The position numbers and the translations under genes are program-made. From assembly GCA_910584575.1 (NCBI GenBank), contig CAJUBG010000009.1, positions 16,056-80,055 on the forward strand: a stretch of 64,000 nt of DNA, written 5' to 3'. Positions within the stretch are counted from its first letter, which is position 1. The number at the start of each line of letters is the position of its first letter. Below the pieces are notes generated by a model. The model was not told where the DNA came from. It saw only the letters and a list, made by a program, of their open reading frames with translations, and ran no database searches. This stretch comes from an uncultured Dorea sp. (GTDB lineage Bacteria > Bacillota > Clostridia > Lachnospirales > Lachnospiraceae). Shown piece after piece: positions 41,768 to 51,174 of the stretch.

Positions 41768-44182
41768 CTATTCCATCTGATTCGCTGACAGACCAGCGCC
41801 AATACTCGTCCAAAATTCCTTTATCTGTTCCTCCACACGCTCTGCCGTACAAATATCATACTCCCTCCATTCCCGCGGAAATGTCTCCTGATACCTCCCG
41901 TCCCCAAACCGTTCGTCCAGCAGAAGAATCACGCCTTTGTCCTCATCAGTTCGGATGACCCTCCCTGCCGACTGGAGTACCTTGTTCATGCCCGGATACA
42001 GATAAGCATAGTCAAATCCCCGAAAGCCGCGGGCGTCAAAATATGACTTCAGCAGTTCCCTCTCCCGACAGACCTGGGGCAAGCCTGTGCCGACAATCAC
42101 CGCGCCGATTAGTTGATCCTGGGCAAGATCAATCCCTTCTGAAAAGATTCCGCCCATCACGCAGAACCCCAGAAAGCTTCCCTGATGAGCTTCCCCGAAA
42201 TTCTCAAGAAAAATCTCCCTTGCCTCCTCCGACATATAGCGGGACTGCATCACATATTCAATCCCTTGCGCCTCTTTTATGTCCTCCCCAAGAAGTTCAA
42301 GAAACTCCTCATATACCTCCTCCATAAACTGATAGGAAGGAAAAAACGCCATGTAATTACCCGCCTTCGCACATGCCACACGAATCAGATACCTTGCATA
42401 CCGCCTGTACATCTCTTTACTTCTTCTGGTATACTTGGTACTGACATCCATGCCAAGAAGAAGCTTTCTGTTCTTAGGATCAAAGGGAGATTGGGCATAG
42501 ATAGCATAGTCCTCCTTTGATGTGCTTAAAAGCTGCCGATAATAATGGATTGGCAAGAGGGTTGCGGAGAAGAACACTGTACTGTTCCCCTTGTCCAGAT
42601 ATTCCTTTAAGCAGTTTGCCGGATTCACACAGAACAGGCAGAGCCTGAATCGCCCCGTCTCCTCAATCTCCGAGTATATCATGTAATTCTCATCCAGCCC
42701 GTCATGAATATTAATAAACCTCCTTACTGTAAAGTACAGCTCAAGCACCTCCCTGCGAATCTCCTCCTCTGTACATTCCTCAAGAAAACGCTCGATTTCT
42801 GCCATCAATGACATTAATTTCAGATAAACGTGAGAGACACTGTTCAACACCTGATATCCCTCACACTCCCTCTTTAAAGCAAGAAGCGCACGGTTACATT
42901 CCTCAAGCCTTCCCGCCAGTTTCCCGTCCCTTACTTTCACCAGCTTCTTAATCTTTAAGAAGTCCTCCTTGTAAATCTCGGCGCTGTACATCCTCCTGCC
43001 CCTCTCCACAAGATTATGGGCCTCATCGATCAGAAACAGATATTCCCCTTTATTTCCCTCCCCAAAGAACCGCCTCAGATGGGCATTGGGATCAAACACA
43101 TAATTGTAGTCACAGATGACGGCATCCGCCCACTCCGACACGTCAAGGCTCATCTCATGGGGACATACCCTCCACTTCCTCGCCTGCTCCTCCAGAATCT
43201 CCCGATTCAGTTCATCCGAGGAGGTAATCAGCTCATATACCGCATCATTCACCCTGTCATAATGGCCCTTCGCATAAGGGCAGGCATCGGGATTACAGTT
43301 CGTCTCCTCACAGAAACAAATCTTGTCCTTCGCCGTAAGTACAATCACCTTCATGCGCAGGCACTGTTCCCGCAGCGTTTCAAACGCCTGCCATGCCACC
43401 GTTCGGGTAATCGTCTTGGCAGTCAGATAAAAAATCTTCTCCCCCAATCCCTCACCAACTGCCTTTACAGCCGGAAACACGGTGGAGATCGTCTTTCCTA
43501 CCCCGGTAGGCGCCTGGATAAATAACTTCTTCCTCCTAAGAATCGTCCGATACACAGAAGCCGCCAACTCCTTCTGTCCCTCCCGATACACGAAGGGGAA
43601 TACCACCTGCTTGATGGACGCATCCCGCTTCTTCTTCCATTCAATCTGATATCTCGCCCACTTCTCATAGCGTCCAAGCAGCTCGTAAAACCACGCCTTC
43701 AATGTCTCAAAGGAATAAACGCTCTGAAACCGCTTTATCTCCTCCGTCTCAAGATTACAGTAGGTCATCTGTACCCCGATCTCCTTAAGCTCATGGTCAC
43801 ATGCATAAATGTACGCATAGCACTTCGCCTGTGCCAGATGGACTCCTATGGGCTCCTCCAGATGCTTTAGCTCTCTGAAAATCCCCTTAATCTCGTCGAT
43901 CACAACCCCTTCCGTCTGACGTATTACCCCGTCAGCCCTTCCCTCCACAGACACAACAAATCCCTTACATGTAATCTCATGCTTTAAGGGCACCTCCGCC
44001 TGATAATTGGATCCCATCTTCCTCTGGAGTTTTCTGTGAAGCTTCCCGCCAAGCAGCATAGCGTCCCTGTCCGCCCCTGCTGCCCGATTGTCGATATCCC
44101 CACTGCGAAGAACAAATTCCACCAGATTCCGTACCGAGATACGAATCAACGGCTGTTCCTTATCCATATGCACCAATTCCAT
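41768..44182 (-). CDS. DinG/XPD-like ATP-dependent DNA helicase
   Basis: An 804-residue superfamily 2 helicase. A RecB-like N-terminal nuclease-type region (LGGKLHRKLQRKMGSNYQAE ... VVIDEIKGI) precedes motif I APTGVGKTISTVFPA, a Cys set of the iron-sulfur type (CFCEETNCNPDACPYAKG), the DEAH box LFLIDEAHNLVERG, motif III FFSATLLP, and the C-terminal QSAGRVIRTDEDKG. This is the layout of DinG-type helicases that unwind 5'-3' and resolve unusual DNA structures. The N-terminal PD-(D/E)xK-like part may or may not be active. No LexA box was seen upstream. Confidence 0.92.
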   Translation of the reverse strand: MELVHMDKEQPLIRISVRNLVEFVLRSGDIDNRAAGADRDAMLLGGKLHRKLQRKMGSNYQAEVPLKHEITCKGFVVSVEGRADGVIRQTEGVVIDEIKGIFRELKHLEEPIGVHLAQAKCYAYIYACDHELKEIGVQMTYCNLETEEIKRFQSVYSFETLKAWFYELLGRYEKWARYQIEWKKKRDASIKQVVFPFVYREGQKELAASVYRTILRRKKLFIQAPTGVGKTISTVFPAVKAVGEGLGEKIFYLTAKTITRTVAWQAFETLREQCLRMKVIVLTAKDKICFCEETNCNPDACPYAKGHYDRVNDAVYELITSSDELNREILEEQARKWRVCPHEMSLDVSEWADAVICDYNYVFDPNAHLRRFFGEGNKGEYLFLIDEAHNLVERGRRMYSAEIYKEDFLKIKKLVKVRDGKLAGRLEECNRALLALKRECEGYQVLNSVSHVYLKLMSLMAEIERFLEECTEEEIRREVLELYFTVRRFINIHDGLDENYMIYSEIEETGRFRLCLFCVNPANCLKEYLDKGNSTVFFSATLLPIHYYRQLLSTSKEDYAIYAQSPFDPKNRKLLLGMDVSTKYTRRSKEMYRRYARYLIRVACAKAGNYMAFFPSYQFMEEVYEEFLELLGEDIKEAQGIEYVMQSRYMSEEAREIFLENFGEAHQGSFLGFCVMGGIFSEGIDLAQDQLIGAVIVGTGLPQVCRERELLKSYFDARGFRGFDYAYLYPGMNKVLQSAGRVIRTDEDKGVILLLDERFGDGRYQETFPREWREYDICTAERVEEQIKEFWTSIGAGLSANQME

Positions 44183-44270
44183 CCTCTCTGAACCTGCCCC
44201 AAAAGAAGTTTGAGGCTTCCTTCTTTGCCATATATTATACCATGGCGCAGACGATTACAGTGCACTTTTT

Positions 44271-45062
44271 TCAATTCATTCTGTCGGCCTTCATCGTGAA
44301 CTCCACCATATCCCCCCTGAAACGGTAAGGAAGGTTATTCCTCTGGCATTTGGGATTAATACGGGACTCAATGGCAATCGTCTGGCAGAAGCCTGCCCAG
44401 AGCCTGGCATATTCCTCCTCCCTCTCAGATACCTCCTTCAACTTCTCATCGTCAAACTTGTCGCCCCAGACAATCACCCACTTCTTTCCCGCCTCATGAA
44501 CAGCGAACATCTTGTGGGTTCTGTCATGGATCATCCAGTTCTCCACAGGAAGACGGTCTGCAAAATGAGGCGCCAGACAGGTCAAAATCTGATTCTTCGG
44601 CGCAATCTCTGCATACAGCACATGATTCTTAAGCTCACGAAAGCGCAGAAAGCCCTTGTAGCTGTGAGCCTCCCCAAACACATTCCTGGCAAGCTCAAAG
44701 ACCTTCTCCACCTTCGGATGTCCAAGATGGTCCATAATCTTCGTACTGTCCGCAAGCTCTCTTGCGGCAAGCATAGTCCCCAGAACTGCATCCCCCTTCC
44801 CCTTGTCCTCCGACATAACCGCATGATAGATCTCCCCATAAGCCCGTTCTCCCAGATGCTTCCTGATTAACGCACTCACAGCCATTGCCTTACGCTCTGA
44901 TTCCTCCACCTCCACATAATCACAGAATAACTGGAAATCCAGCATCCCCCGAATTGCGATCTCGCAGTCTGCTTCTGTCTTTCCCGCCCTCCAGGCATCA
45001 TAGATTCCGGAAAAAATTCCCGTTATATTATCATTACATACATAAACTGTCTTCATATCCAT
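44271..45062 (-). CDS. TIGR03915-type putative DNA-repair protein (DUF4130)
   Basis: About 263 residues; ATG at 45062 is preferred (GAGG at the right distance). The family's N-terminal VYVCNDNITGIFSGIYDAW and the central SYKGFLRFRELKNHVLYAEI are present, with PKCQRNNLPYRFRGDMVEF at the C-terminus. This family is nearly always encoded next to the TIGR03916 radical-SAM protein, and here the two genes overlap by 29 bp. The pair is thought to act in DNA modification or repair, perhaps like spore photoproduct lyase, but the chemistry is unproven. Confidence 0.9.
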   Translation of the reverse strand: MDMKTVYVCNDNITGIFSGIYDAWRAGKTEADCEIAIRGMLDFQLFCDYVEVEESERKAMAVSALIRKHLGERAYGEIYHAVMSEDKGKGDAVLGTMLAARELADSTKIMDHLGHPKVEKVFELARNVFGEAHSYKGFLRFRELKNHVLYAEIAPKNQILTCLAPHFADRLPVENWMIHDRTHKMFAVHEAGKKWVIVWGDKFDDEKLKEVSEREEEYARLWAGFCQTIAIESRINPKCQRNNLPYRFRGDMVEFTMKADRMN

Positions 45063-46359
45063 TTCCAAACCTCACATCGTCAAACAGAGAAAGCTGGCGG
45101 TATCCCATATCCGCCACCTCCTTGGGCAGCTTCTCTCCCGCGCTAAGCAGATTCCTTGTTATATAGTCCTCGTCCATCTTCGTCGGATACATCATCCTGC
45201 CGTTACAGGTAATAAAGTACAGCGCCCGCTTAAGCACAACCCCGATCTTCTTAAGGTCCGCAAAATCCAAAAGCCCAAGCCTCCTCGCCTTCACAATCCG
45301 TACAGCCGACTTATAGCCGATTCCAGGCACCCTAAGCAGCATCTTGTAATCAGCCCGATTCACCTCCACCGGAAACTCCTCCAGATGCTTAAGCGCCCAG
45401 TTACACTTGGGGTCAAACACTACATTAAAATTGGGATTCTCCTTTGACAGAAGCTCGTCCGCCTGAAAATGATAATACCTTAACAGCCAATCCGCCTGAT
45501 ACAGCCGGTGCTCACGCAGAAGTGGAGGCCCCTCCCCTGTCCTGGCAGGCAGGGCGGCATCCTCATTCACATGCACAAAAGCCGAATAGAATACCCTCTT
45601 TAATTCAAACTTCTGGTATAAAGCCTCCGCCACCTGCATAATCTGATAATCCGTCTCCGGCGTTGCGCCTATAATCATCTGAGTGCTCTGTCCCGCCGGA
45701 ACAAAACGAGGGGCATTCCGGTACAGCTTAAGCTCATACCGGTTCTCTGTCATCCGATTCTGCACCAGACGCATAGGCGTTAAGATATTCCTCCTGGTCT
45801 TGTGCGGCGCCAGAGCCTTAAGGCTCTCTGCTGTGGGAAGCTCTAAATTAACGCTCATCCTGTCAGCCAGAAAGCCCGTCCTCTGAATCAACTCCTGGCT
45901 CGCCCCTGGAATGGCCTTCACATGGATATACCCTTGAAAATGATGCTCATGCCTCAGACGGTAAAGAGTGGCATAGAGTAACTCCATGGTATAGTCCGGA
46001 CTGTTCAGAACACCTGAGCTTAAGAACAATCCTTCAATATAATTCCTGCGGTAGAACTCCATCGTGAGGGTACACACCTCCTCCGGCGTAAACGAAGCCC
46101 GCGCCACATCATTACTCCTGCGGTTGACACAATACTTACAGTCATAGATACATTCATTCGTAAAAAGAATCTTGAGCAGAGAGATGCATCTGCCATCCGC
46201 CGAAAAACTGTGACAGATACCCGACAGCTCGCAGCTTCCAATGCCCGTGCCGTCGCTCTTGCGCTCTGTTCCGCTGGAGGTACACGCCACGTCATACTTG
46301 GCGGCATCCGTCAGAATATTCAGTTTTTCATACATTGTCATAGCTTCTTGAATTCTCAT
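45034..46359 (-). CDS. TIGR03916-type radical SAM DNA modification/repair protein
   Basis: A 441-residue radical SAM enzyme. The cluster-binding motif is C-x3-C-x2-C in NECIYDCKYCVN (Cys70, Cys74, Cys77), followed by GLFLSSGVLNSPDYTMELLY. Near the C-terminus a helix-hairpin-helix DNA-binding motif is seen (LLRVPGIGYKSAVRIVKARR). ATG at 46359 is the likely start. Its promoter carries two LexA-type boxes, one perfect, so it should be induced by DNA damage, in line with a repair role. Partner gene follows with a 29-bp overlap. Confidence 0.92.
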   Translation of the reverse strand: MRIQEAMTMYEKLNILTDAAKYDVACTSSGTERKSDGTGIGSCELSGICHSFSADGRCISLLKILFTNECIYDCKYCVNRRSNDVARASFTPEEVCTLTMEFYRRNYIEGLFLSSGVLNSPDYTMELLYATLYRLRHEHHFQGYIHVKAIPGASQELIQRTGFLADRMSVNLELPTAESLKALAPHKTRRNILTPMRLVQNRMTENRYELKLYRNAPRFVPAGQSTQMIIGATPETDYQIMQVAEALYQKFELKRVFYSAFVHVNEDAALPARTGEGPPLLREHRLYQADWLLRYYHFQADELLSKENPNFNVVFDPKCNWALKHLEEFPVEVNRADYKMLLRVPGIGYKSAVRIVKARRLGLLDFADLKKIGVVLKRALYFITCNGRMMYPTKMDEDYITRNLLSAGEKLPKEVADMGYRQLSLFDDVRFGNGYEDSLCM

Positions 46360-46393
46360 GGCTTCTTTCCCTGCATCCTCTTTCAAAAATAAA

Positions 46394-46432
46394 GAACGTC
46401 TGTTCTTTTATTAATTATACAAACAAACGTTC
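46394..46432. promoter_or_regulatory. Two LexA-type (SOS) boxes
   Basis: GAAC-GTCT-GTTC (46394-46405) is a perfect Firmicutes LexA half-site pair; AAAC-AAAC-GTTC (46421-46432) has one mismatch and sits between the -35 and -10 of the promoter. Binding is inferred. Confidence 0.75.
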
Positions 46433-46442
46433 TTCCTGTCAA
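46414..46442 (-). promoter_or_regulatory. Sigma-A promoter of the radical-SAM repair operon
   Basis: Minus strand TTGACA (46437-46442), 17-bp spacer, TATAAT (46414-46419): perfect hexamers, overlapped by the LexA-type boxes. Confidence 0.88.
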
Positions 46443-46462
46443 GATATCATTTAATAAAATTT

Positions 46463-47008
46463 TTATCGGCGCCTTTTCTCATACACCCTTTTCACGCCCT
46501 CCGTAAGCTCGCCAAGCACCTCAATCAGCGTATTCATATCCCCTCCCCTGTTCCTCTGAAACGTATGGTAAGCCCCCTGGATACAGTAACTCAGCACAAT
46601 ATTCCAGACTGTATCCTCCCTGCACTCCGGATATTTCTGAAACACCATCTCCTTGATACTGGTCTCAATCCTGTCCACCAGGTTATTTCTCTGGCTTCCG
46701 GAAAACAGGATCATGGTCAGCGTATTCTGTGACAGATAGGCTAAAAACAATTCCTTCGTAAATTCCGCCGGATACTCCATAATATATTCCGGATGGGAAA
46801 TACTGTTGGTGATTGAGCGCACCACCTCCTCCTCCATACTGTCAGACAAGTCATAAATATCCCTGTAATGGGAATAAAATGTAGACTTGTTGATACACGC
46901 CAGCTCACAGAGCTCTCGAACCGTAATCTTCTCCAACGGTTTTTTAGAACGCAGTTCAATAAACGCGTTCTTAATCCCTCTCTCCGTCTTCTCAATCCGC
47001 AAATCCAT
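46463..47008 (-). CDS. TetR/AcrR-family transcriptional regulator
   Basis: A 181-residue regulator. The N-terminal DNA-binding domain reads IKNAFIELRSKKPLEKITVR and ACINKSTFYSHYRDIYDLSD, as in the DUF-type TetR group found in Firmicutes. The C-terminal part (MILFSGSQRNNLVDRIETSI) is an all-helical ligand domain. AGGAGATAAG precedes the start. It is divergent from glgB and upstream of the repair operon's promoter, but nothing links it to either. Effector and targets are unknown. Confidence 0.9.
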   Translation of the reverse strand: MDLRIEKTERGIKNAFIELRSKKPLEKITVRELCELACINKSTFYSHYRDIYDLSDSMEEEVVRSITNSISHPEYIMEYPAEFTKELFLAYLSQNTLTMILFSGSQRNNLVDRIETSIKEMVFQKYPECREDTVWNIVLSYCIQGAYHTFQRNRGGDMNTLIEVLGELTEGVKRVYEKRRR

Positions 47009-47201
47009 ACTACTTATCTCCTTGATACATTTCTATGTGAAATCTCGTTAGGCCGCCTTGTCCGACATTTTCCGCAAATCGTCGTTTATCCGTCTATCCA
47101 TCCGGATTGACGGTAGATGTACTCTTTGAATCTCAGTATAATAATTATAAAACAGATAAACAACTACTGTCTATTATTTTTTACATTTCGGAGGAAACAT
47201 T

Positions 47202-48989
47202 ATGGATTTTTATGGATTTTACACAGGGAAAATATTTGATGCTTATCATTTTCTCGGCGCACACCCAGAGGCAGAAGGCGCTACCTTCCGTACATTTGCG
47301 CCAGGCGCGTCAAGGATTGCCTTAATTGGAGAATTTACCGATTGGCAGGAAGCTGAGATGCACAAAGTCTATGACGGCAACTTCTGGGAATGTTACGCCA
47401 AAGACGCAAAACCAGGAATGATGTATAAGTACCGCATTTACAAGCAGGACCAGTCCTGCATCGACCACTGCGACCCCTACGGCTTCGGCATGGAGCTTCG
47501 CCCCAATACGGCCTCTATCATACGTAAGCTCACAGATTATACTTTTGGGGATGCCTCCTGGTTACAGAAGCGCACGGACTGTAAAGACAAGCCCCTGAAT
47601 ATTTACGAGCTTCATTTCGGTTCCTTCCGGAAGCCCTCAAATGAACCTGATGACTGGTACACCTACACAGAGCTGGCCAAAATTCTGATTCCCTACCTGA
47701 AGGAATACGGATACAATTACGTAGAGCTTATGCCCTTAAGCGAACATCCCTGCGACGAGTCCTGGGGATACCAGAATACCGGATTTTTCAGTCCCACCTC
47801 CCGTTACGGCACCGCGGCTGAATTAATGGAATTCGTAGATTTATGCCACCAGAACGACATTGGAGTTATCCTGGACTTTGTACCGGTCCATTTCGCCGTA
47901 GACGGTTACGCACTGGCAAACTACGACGGCACCGCGCTCTATGAGTATCCTCACCATGACGTAGGCGTCAGTGAATGGGGAAGCTGTAATTTTATGCATT
48001 CCCGTGGAGAAGTCCGAAGTTTTCTTAAGTCCGCCGCTAACTACTGGCTCACAGAATACCATATTGACGGAATCCGCATGGACGCCATCAGCCGGATGAT
48101 CTACTGGCAGGGCGAGCCGGCAAGAGGCGTCAACAATACTGCCGTTGACTTCATCCGCGAAATGAACCAGGGCTTGAAGCAACTCCATCCCACAGCCATA
48201 CTTTCTGCCGAGGATTCTACCTCCTACCCCGGCGTCACCCGTCCGGCCAGTGAAGGGGGACTTGGCTTCGATTACAAATGGGATATGGGATGGATGAACG
48301 ACACCCTGGATTATTTCCGCACAGGGCCTATGTACCGCCCGGAAAACTACCATAAGCTGACATTTTCCATGATGTACTATTACAATGACGCCTTCCTCCT
48401 CCCCCTCTCCCACGACGAGGTGGTCCACGGCAAGGCAACCATTTTGCAGAAGATGCACGGAGACTACGATGAAAAATTCCCCCAGGCAAGGGCTTTCTAT
48501 ATGTATATGTACGCCCATCCGGGCAAGAAATTGAATTTTATGGGAAATGAATTCGGACAGCTTCGGGAATGGGATGAAAAGCGAGAGCAGGACTGGTCCA
48601 TCCTCTCCTACCCGATACACGACGCCTTTCACAGATTCATGAAGGATTTAAACCTCCTCTATCTGAACCATCCTGCGTTCTATCAGAAGGATTACGAAGC
48701 AGAGGGGTTCCAGTGGATTGACTGCCATCAGGAAACACGGTGTATCTATTCGTTTGAGCGAACCGCGGAAAAAGAACGAATCCTGGCAGTATTTAATTTC
48801 TCTGACCAGGAACAGAAAAATTATAAGCTTGATCTTAAAAATGCAAAGAAGCTGACCCGCTTACTTGCAAGTGATTCCCAGGAATATGGAGGAACAAAGA
48901 AATATACCAATACTGAAATCAAACTAAAAAACGGACAGACAGTCTTGTCACTGAGCGCCTATTCAGCGGTTTATTATAAAATCCTTTAG
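47202..48989 (+). CDS. glgB: 1,4-alpha-glucan branching enzyme
   Basis: A 595-residue GH13 enzyme that makes alpha-1,6 branches in glycogen. An N-terminal CBM48 (FRTFAPGASRIALIGEFTDW) is followed by the catalytic barrel with VILDFVPVHFAVD, DGIRMDAISRMIYW (nucleophile Asp), AILSAEDSTSYPGVT (acid/base Glu) and LPLSHDEVVHGK (third Asp). GGAGGAAACATT precedes the ATG. It stands alone without glgC, glgA or glgP, so its partners are elsewhere. The protein is at the short end for GlgB, lacking the extra N-terminal module. Confidence 0.95.
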   Translation: MDFYGFYTGKIFDAYHFLGAHPEAEGATFRTFAPGASRIALIGEFTDWQEAEMHKVYDGNFWECYAKDAKPGMMYKYRIYKQDQSCIDHCDPYGFGMELRPNTASIIRKLTDYTFGDASWLQKRTDCKDKPLNIYELHFGSFRKPSNEPDDWYTYTELAKILIPYLKEYGYNYVELMPLSEHPCDESWGYQNTGFFSPTSRYGTAAELMEFVDLCHQNDIGVILDFVPVHFAVDGYALANYDGTALYEYPHHDVGVSEWGSCNFMHSRGEVRSFLKSAANYWLTEYHIDGIRMDAISRMIYWQGEPARGVNNTAVDFIREMNQGLKQLHPTAILSAEDSTSYPGVTRPASEGGLGFDYKWDMGWMNDTLDYFRTGPMYRPENYHKLTFSMMYYYNDAFLLPLSHDEVVHGKATILQKMHGDYDEKFPQARAFYMYMYAHPGKKLNFMGNEFGQLREWDEKREQDWSILSYPIHDAFHRFMKDLNLLYLNHPAFYQKDYEAEGFQWIDCHQETRCIYSFERTAEKERILAVFNFSDQEQKNYKLDLKNAKKLTRLLASDSQEYGGTKKYTNTEIKLKNGQTVLSLSAYSAVYYKIL

Positions 48990-48997
48990 ACATTTAA

Positions 48998-49037
48998 GCC
49001 GCCTCAAAGTCCACGCCAAAGCCGGACTTTAGACGGC
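48998..49037. terminator. Hairpin between convergent glgB and cell-wall hydrolase genes
   Basis: GCCG and AAAGTCC on the left pair with GGACTTT and CGGC on the right (48998-49012 with 49024-49037), with a small internal loop. No U-run on either strand; possible bidirectional terminator. Confidence 0.45.
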
Positions 49038-49054
49038 TGCATAACTCAGTCTCA

Positions 49055-49696
49055 TTAGTGAAAATAATGTGCGCCAATCTTCATCCCGTATCCGCCCTGG
49101 TCGAAATACAGGCATCCGCCAATAGGATTCGCCCCTGCCAGGGCATCATTTGCCGCCTGCATGGCGCTGGCCGTATAACCGCGGCTGTTTCTGACCCTGT
49201 CAAGCCATCCCGTAGACGCCGGCCCAAACTGTCCTGACTGATAGATTACACCTTCAATACTGTTGGGATATGCGCTGCTTCTCACTCGGTTCATGATGAC
49301 TGCGCCAACCGCCACCTGCCCTTCATAGGGCTGATTGCCGGCCTCACAGAAAATAATGGACGCCATCAATTCCTGATACTGTGACTGAAGCGCCGCCGCC
49401 TTCTCACGGGCTTCACGCTCCGCCTTTTCCTTTGCTTCACGCTCTCTGCGCTCAATCTCCTCGATCTTTAATCTCTGCTGCTCCTCTATCTTATCCTTCG
49501 TTGATACCATAAGCGCGTCCGGTGTGACCTGGAAGGTTTCCCGCGAAAGCTTCACGAGCTGCTGCGTATCCCTTGCGCTGACCGCCAGACTTGCCTCCGG
49601 CTGTGCGGAAGCCGCCTCGCTGGTAAATCCTACTGTCAACAGCGAACAGGCAGAGACAACCGCAACCATTGAATTGATTTTTTTGTTTTTTATCAT
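49055..49696 (-). CDS. SleB-type cell wall hydrolase
   Basis: A 213-residue secreted protein. Start at MIKNKKINSM, with AGGAGGG upstream. A signal peptide (VAVVSACSLLTVGFTSEAAS, cleavage near AAS-A) is followed by a Glu/Lys/Arg-rich coiled coil of about 45 residues (EEQQRLKIEEIERREREAKE) and the SleB hydrolase domain: LMASIIFCEAGNQPYEGQVA with the catalytic Glu, VIMNRVRSSAYPNSIEGVIY and GCLYFDQGG. SleB-type enzymes are lytic transglycosylases acting on spore cortex; this relative could act on spore or vegetative wall. Confidence 0.93.
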   Translation of the reverse strand: MIKNKKINSMVAVVSACSLLTVGFTSEAASAQPEASLAVSARDTQQLVKLSRETFQVTPDALMVSTKDKIEEQQRLKIEEIERREREAKEKAEREAREKAAALQSQYQELMASIIFCEAGNQPYEGQVAVGAVIMNRVRSSAYPNSIEGVIYQSGQFGPASTGWLDRVRNSRGYTASAMQAANDALAGANPIGGCLYFDQGGYGMKIGAHYFH

Positions 49697-49899
49697 AAAT
49701 ACTTCCCTCCTATTGTTACAATACATGAACATTGTTTTAATAAAGTATATTCAATAATTTCGACTTTATTACAATTATTACAAATTTGTTACATGTATTG
49801 TGCAACGAAGGGTATGGTATCACAACTTTACACGCCTGTCAATCAAAAATCTAATATGGGCGCAACTCCCAAAATTACACTTTTTTTCAAATCCCTTAC

Positions 49900-51132
49900 T
49901 TAATCTCTCTGGAAAATATCGCGGGTATAGACCTTATCCTTCACGTCGTCCAGGCAGCTATCATACCTGTTGGCAACAATCGCCTGACTCATCTCTTTAA
50001 ATTTCGCCAGGTCATTTACCACCTTGCTGCCGAAAAACGTGCTTCCATCCGCCAATGACGGCTCGTAAATCACAACCGTGGCGCCCTTTGCCTTGATTCG
50101 CTTCATCACGCCCTGGATAGAGCTTTGACGGAAATTATCGGAATTGGATTTCATGGTCAGGCGGTAGACGCCTACAACCACTTCTCCCTCCATTCCGGCG
50201 CTGTACTCGCCGTTCGCGCCATAGCCTCCGGCAATCTCCAGCACACAGTCCGCGATGAAATCCTTTCTCGTCCGGTTGCTTTCCACGATTGCTGACATCA
50301 TGTTCTGAGGCACGTCAGCATAGTTTGCCAAAAGCTGCTTCGTATCCTTTGGCAGACAGTAACCGCCATACCCGAAGGAGGGATTGTTATAATGAGTCCC
50401 GATACGCGGGTCAAGGCAGACGCCCTCGATAATCTGCCGTGTGTCCAGTCCCTTCATCTGCGCATAGGTATCCAGCTCATTAAAGTAGGACACACGAAGG
50501 GCCAGATAGGTATTGGCAAATAATTTGACCGCCTCCGCCTCGGTAAAGCCCATAATCAGCGTGTCTATCTCCTCCTTAAGCGCCCCCTCTTTAAGCAGGG
50601 AGGCAAATGTATTGGCGGCCTTCACCAGGCGGGCATTCATCACGTCTGTACCCACGATAATACGGCTCGGATAGAGGTTATCGTAAAGTGCCTTGGATTC
50701 CCGCAGAAACTCCGGACTGAAAATAATGTTGTCACAGTGGTATTTCTCACGGACAGACGCCGTAAATCCTACCGGAATCGTTGATTTGATTACCAGCACC
50801 GCATCCGGATTATACTGAATCGCCTGCTGGATTACAGCCTCCACGGCGCTGGTATCAAAAAAGTTCTTCTTACTGTCGTAATTGGTAGGCGCCGCAATAA
50901 CGACGAAATCTGCGTCCGTGTATGCAGCCTCCCCGTCCAGCGTGGCTTTAAGCTTCAAGTCTTTTTCTGCCAGATATTTCTCAATGTACTCGTCCTGGAT
51001 TGGGGATTTCCTCTGATTAATCAACTCAACCTTCTCTGGTATAATGTCCACGGCGGTTACTTCATGTTTTTGTGACAACAGGGTGGCAATCGAAAGTCCC
51101 ACGTATCCTGTTCCTGCTACTGCTATTTTCAT
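49900..51132 (-). CDS. ugd: UDP-glucose 6-dehydrogenase family protein
   Basis: A 410-residue nucleotide-sugar dehydrogenase oxidising UDP-glucose to UDP-glucuronate with NAD. The Rossmann start MKIAVAGTGYVGLSIATLLS, FSPEFLRESKALYDNLYPSR, VKLFANTYLALRVSYFNELD and the catalytic GYGGYCLPKDTKQLL (Cys259) are intact. UDP-glucuronate is a common capsule precursor, so it may serve the polysaccharide operon 21 kb away, although that link is only inference. A related N-acetylmannosamine dehydrogenase is less likely. It follows the DUF1015 gene by 42 bp. Confidence 0.92.
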   Translation of the reverse strand: MKIAVAGTGYVGLSIATLLSQKHEVTAVDIIPEKVELINQRKSPIQDEYIEKYLAEKDLKLKATLDGEAAYTDADFVVIAAPTNYDSKKNFFDTSAVEAVIQQAIQYNPDAVLVIKSTIPVGFTASVREKYHCDNIIFSPEFLRESKALYDNLYPSRIIVGTDVMNARLVKAANTFASLLKEGALKEEIDTLIMGFTEAEAVKLFANTYLALRVSYFNELDTYAQMKGLDTRQIIEGVCLDPRIGTHYNNPSFGYGGYCLPKDTKQLLANYADVPQNMMSAIVESNRTRKDFIADCVLEIAGGYGANGEYSAGMEGEVVVGVYRLTMKSNSDNFRQSSIQGVMKRIKAKGATVVIYEPSLADGSTFFGSKVVNDLAKFKEMSQAIVANRYDSCLDDVKDKVYTRDIFQRD

Positions 51133-51174
51133 TTGTTTTCTTCACCTTTCTTCTATCATAATTTTTAGACTCTC

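Noticed and set aside
46463..47008. TetR-type regulator as controller of glgB or the repair pair
   Set aside because: No clear palindromic operator linking it to either promoter; the repair promoter is explained by LexA-type boxes.
47841..48632. A 263-codon open frame opposite glgB
   Set aside because: It lies wholly inside the catalytic core of glgB on the other strand and has no start signal.
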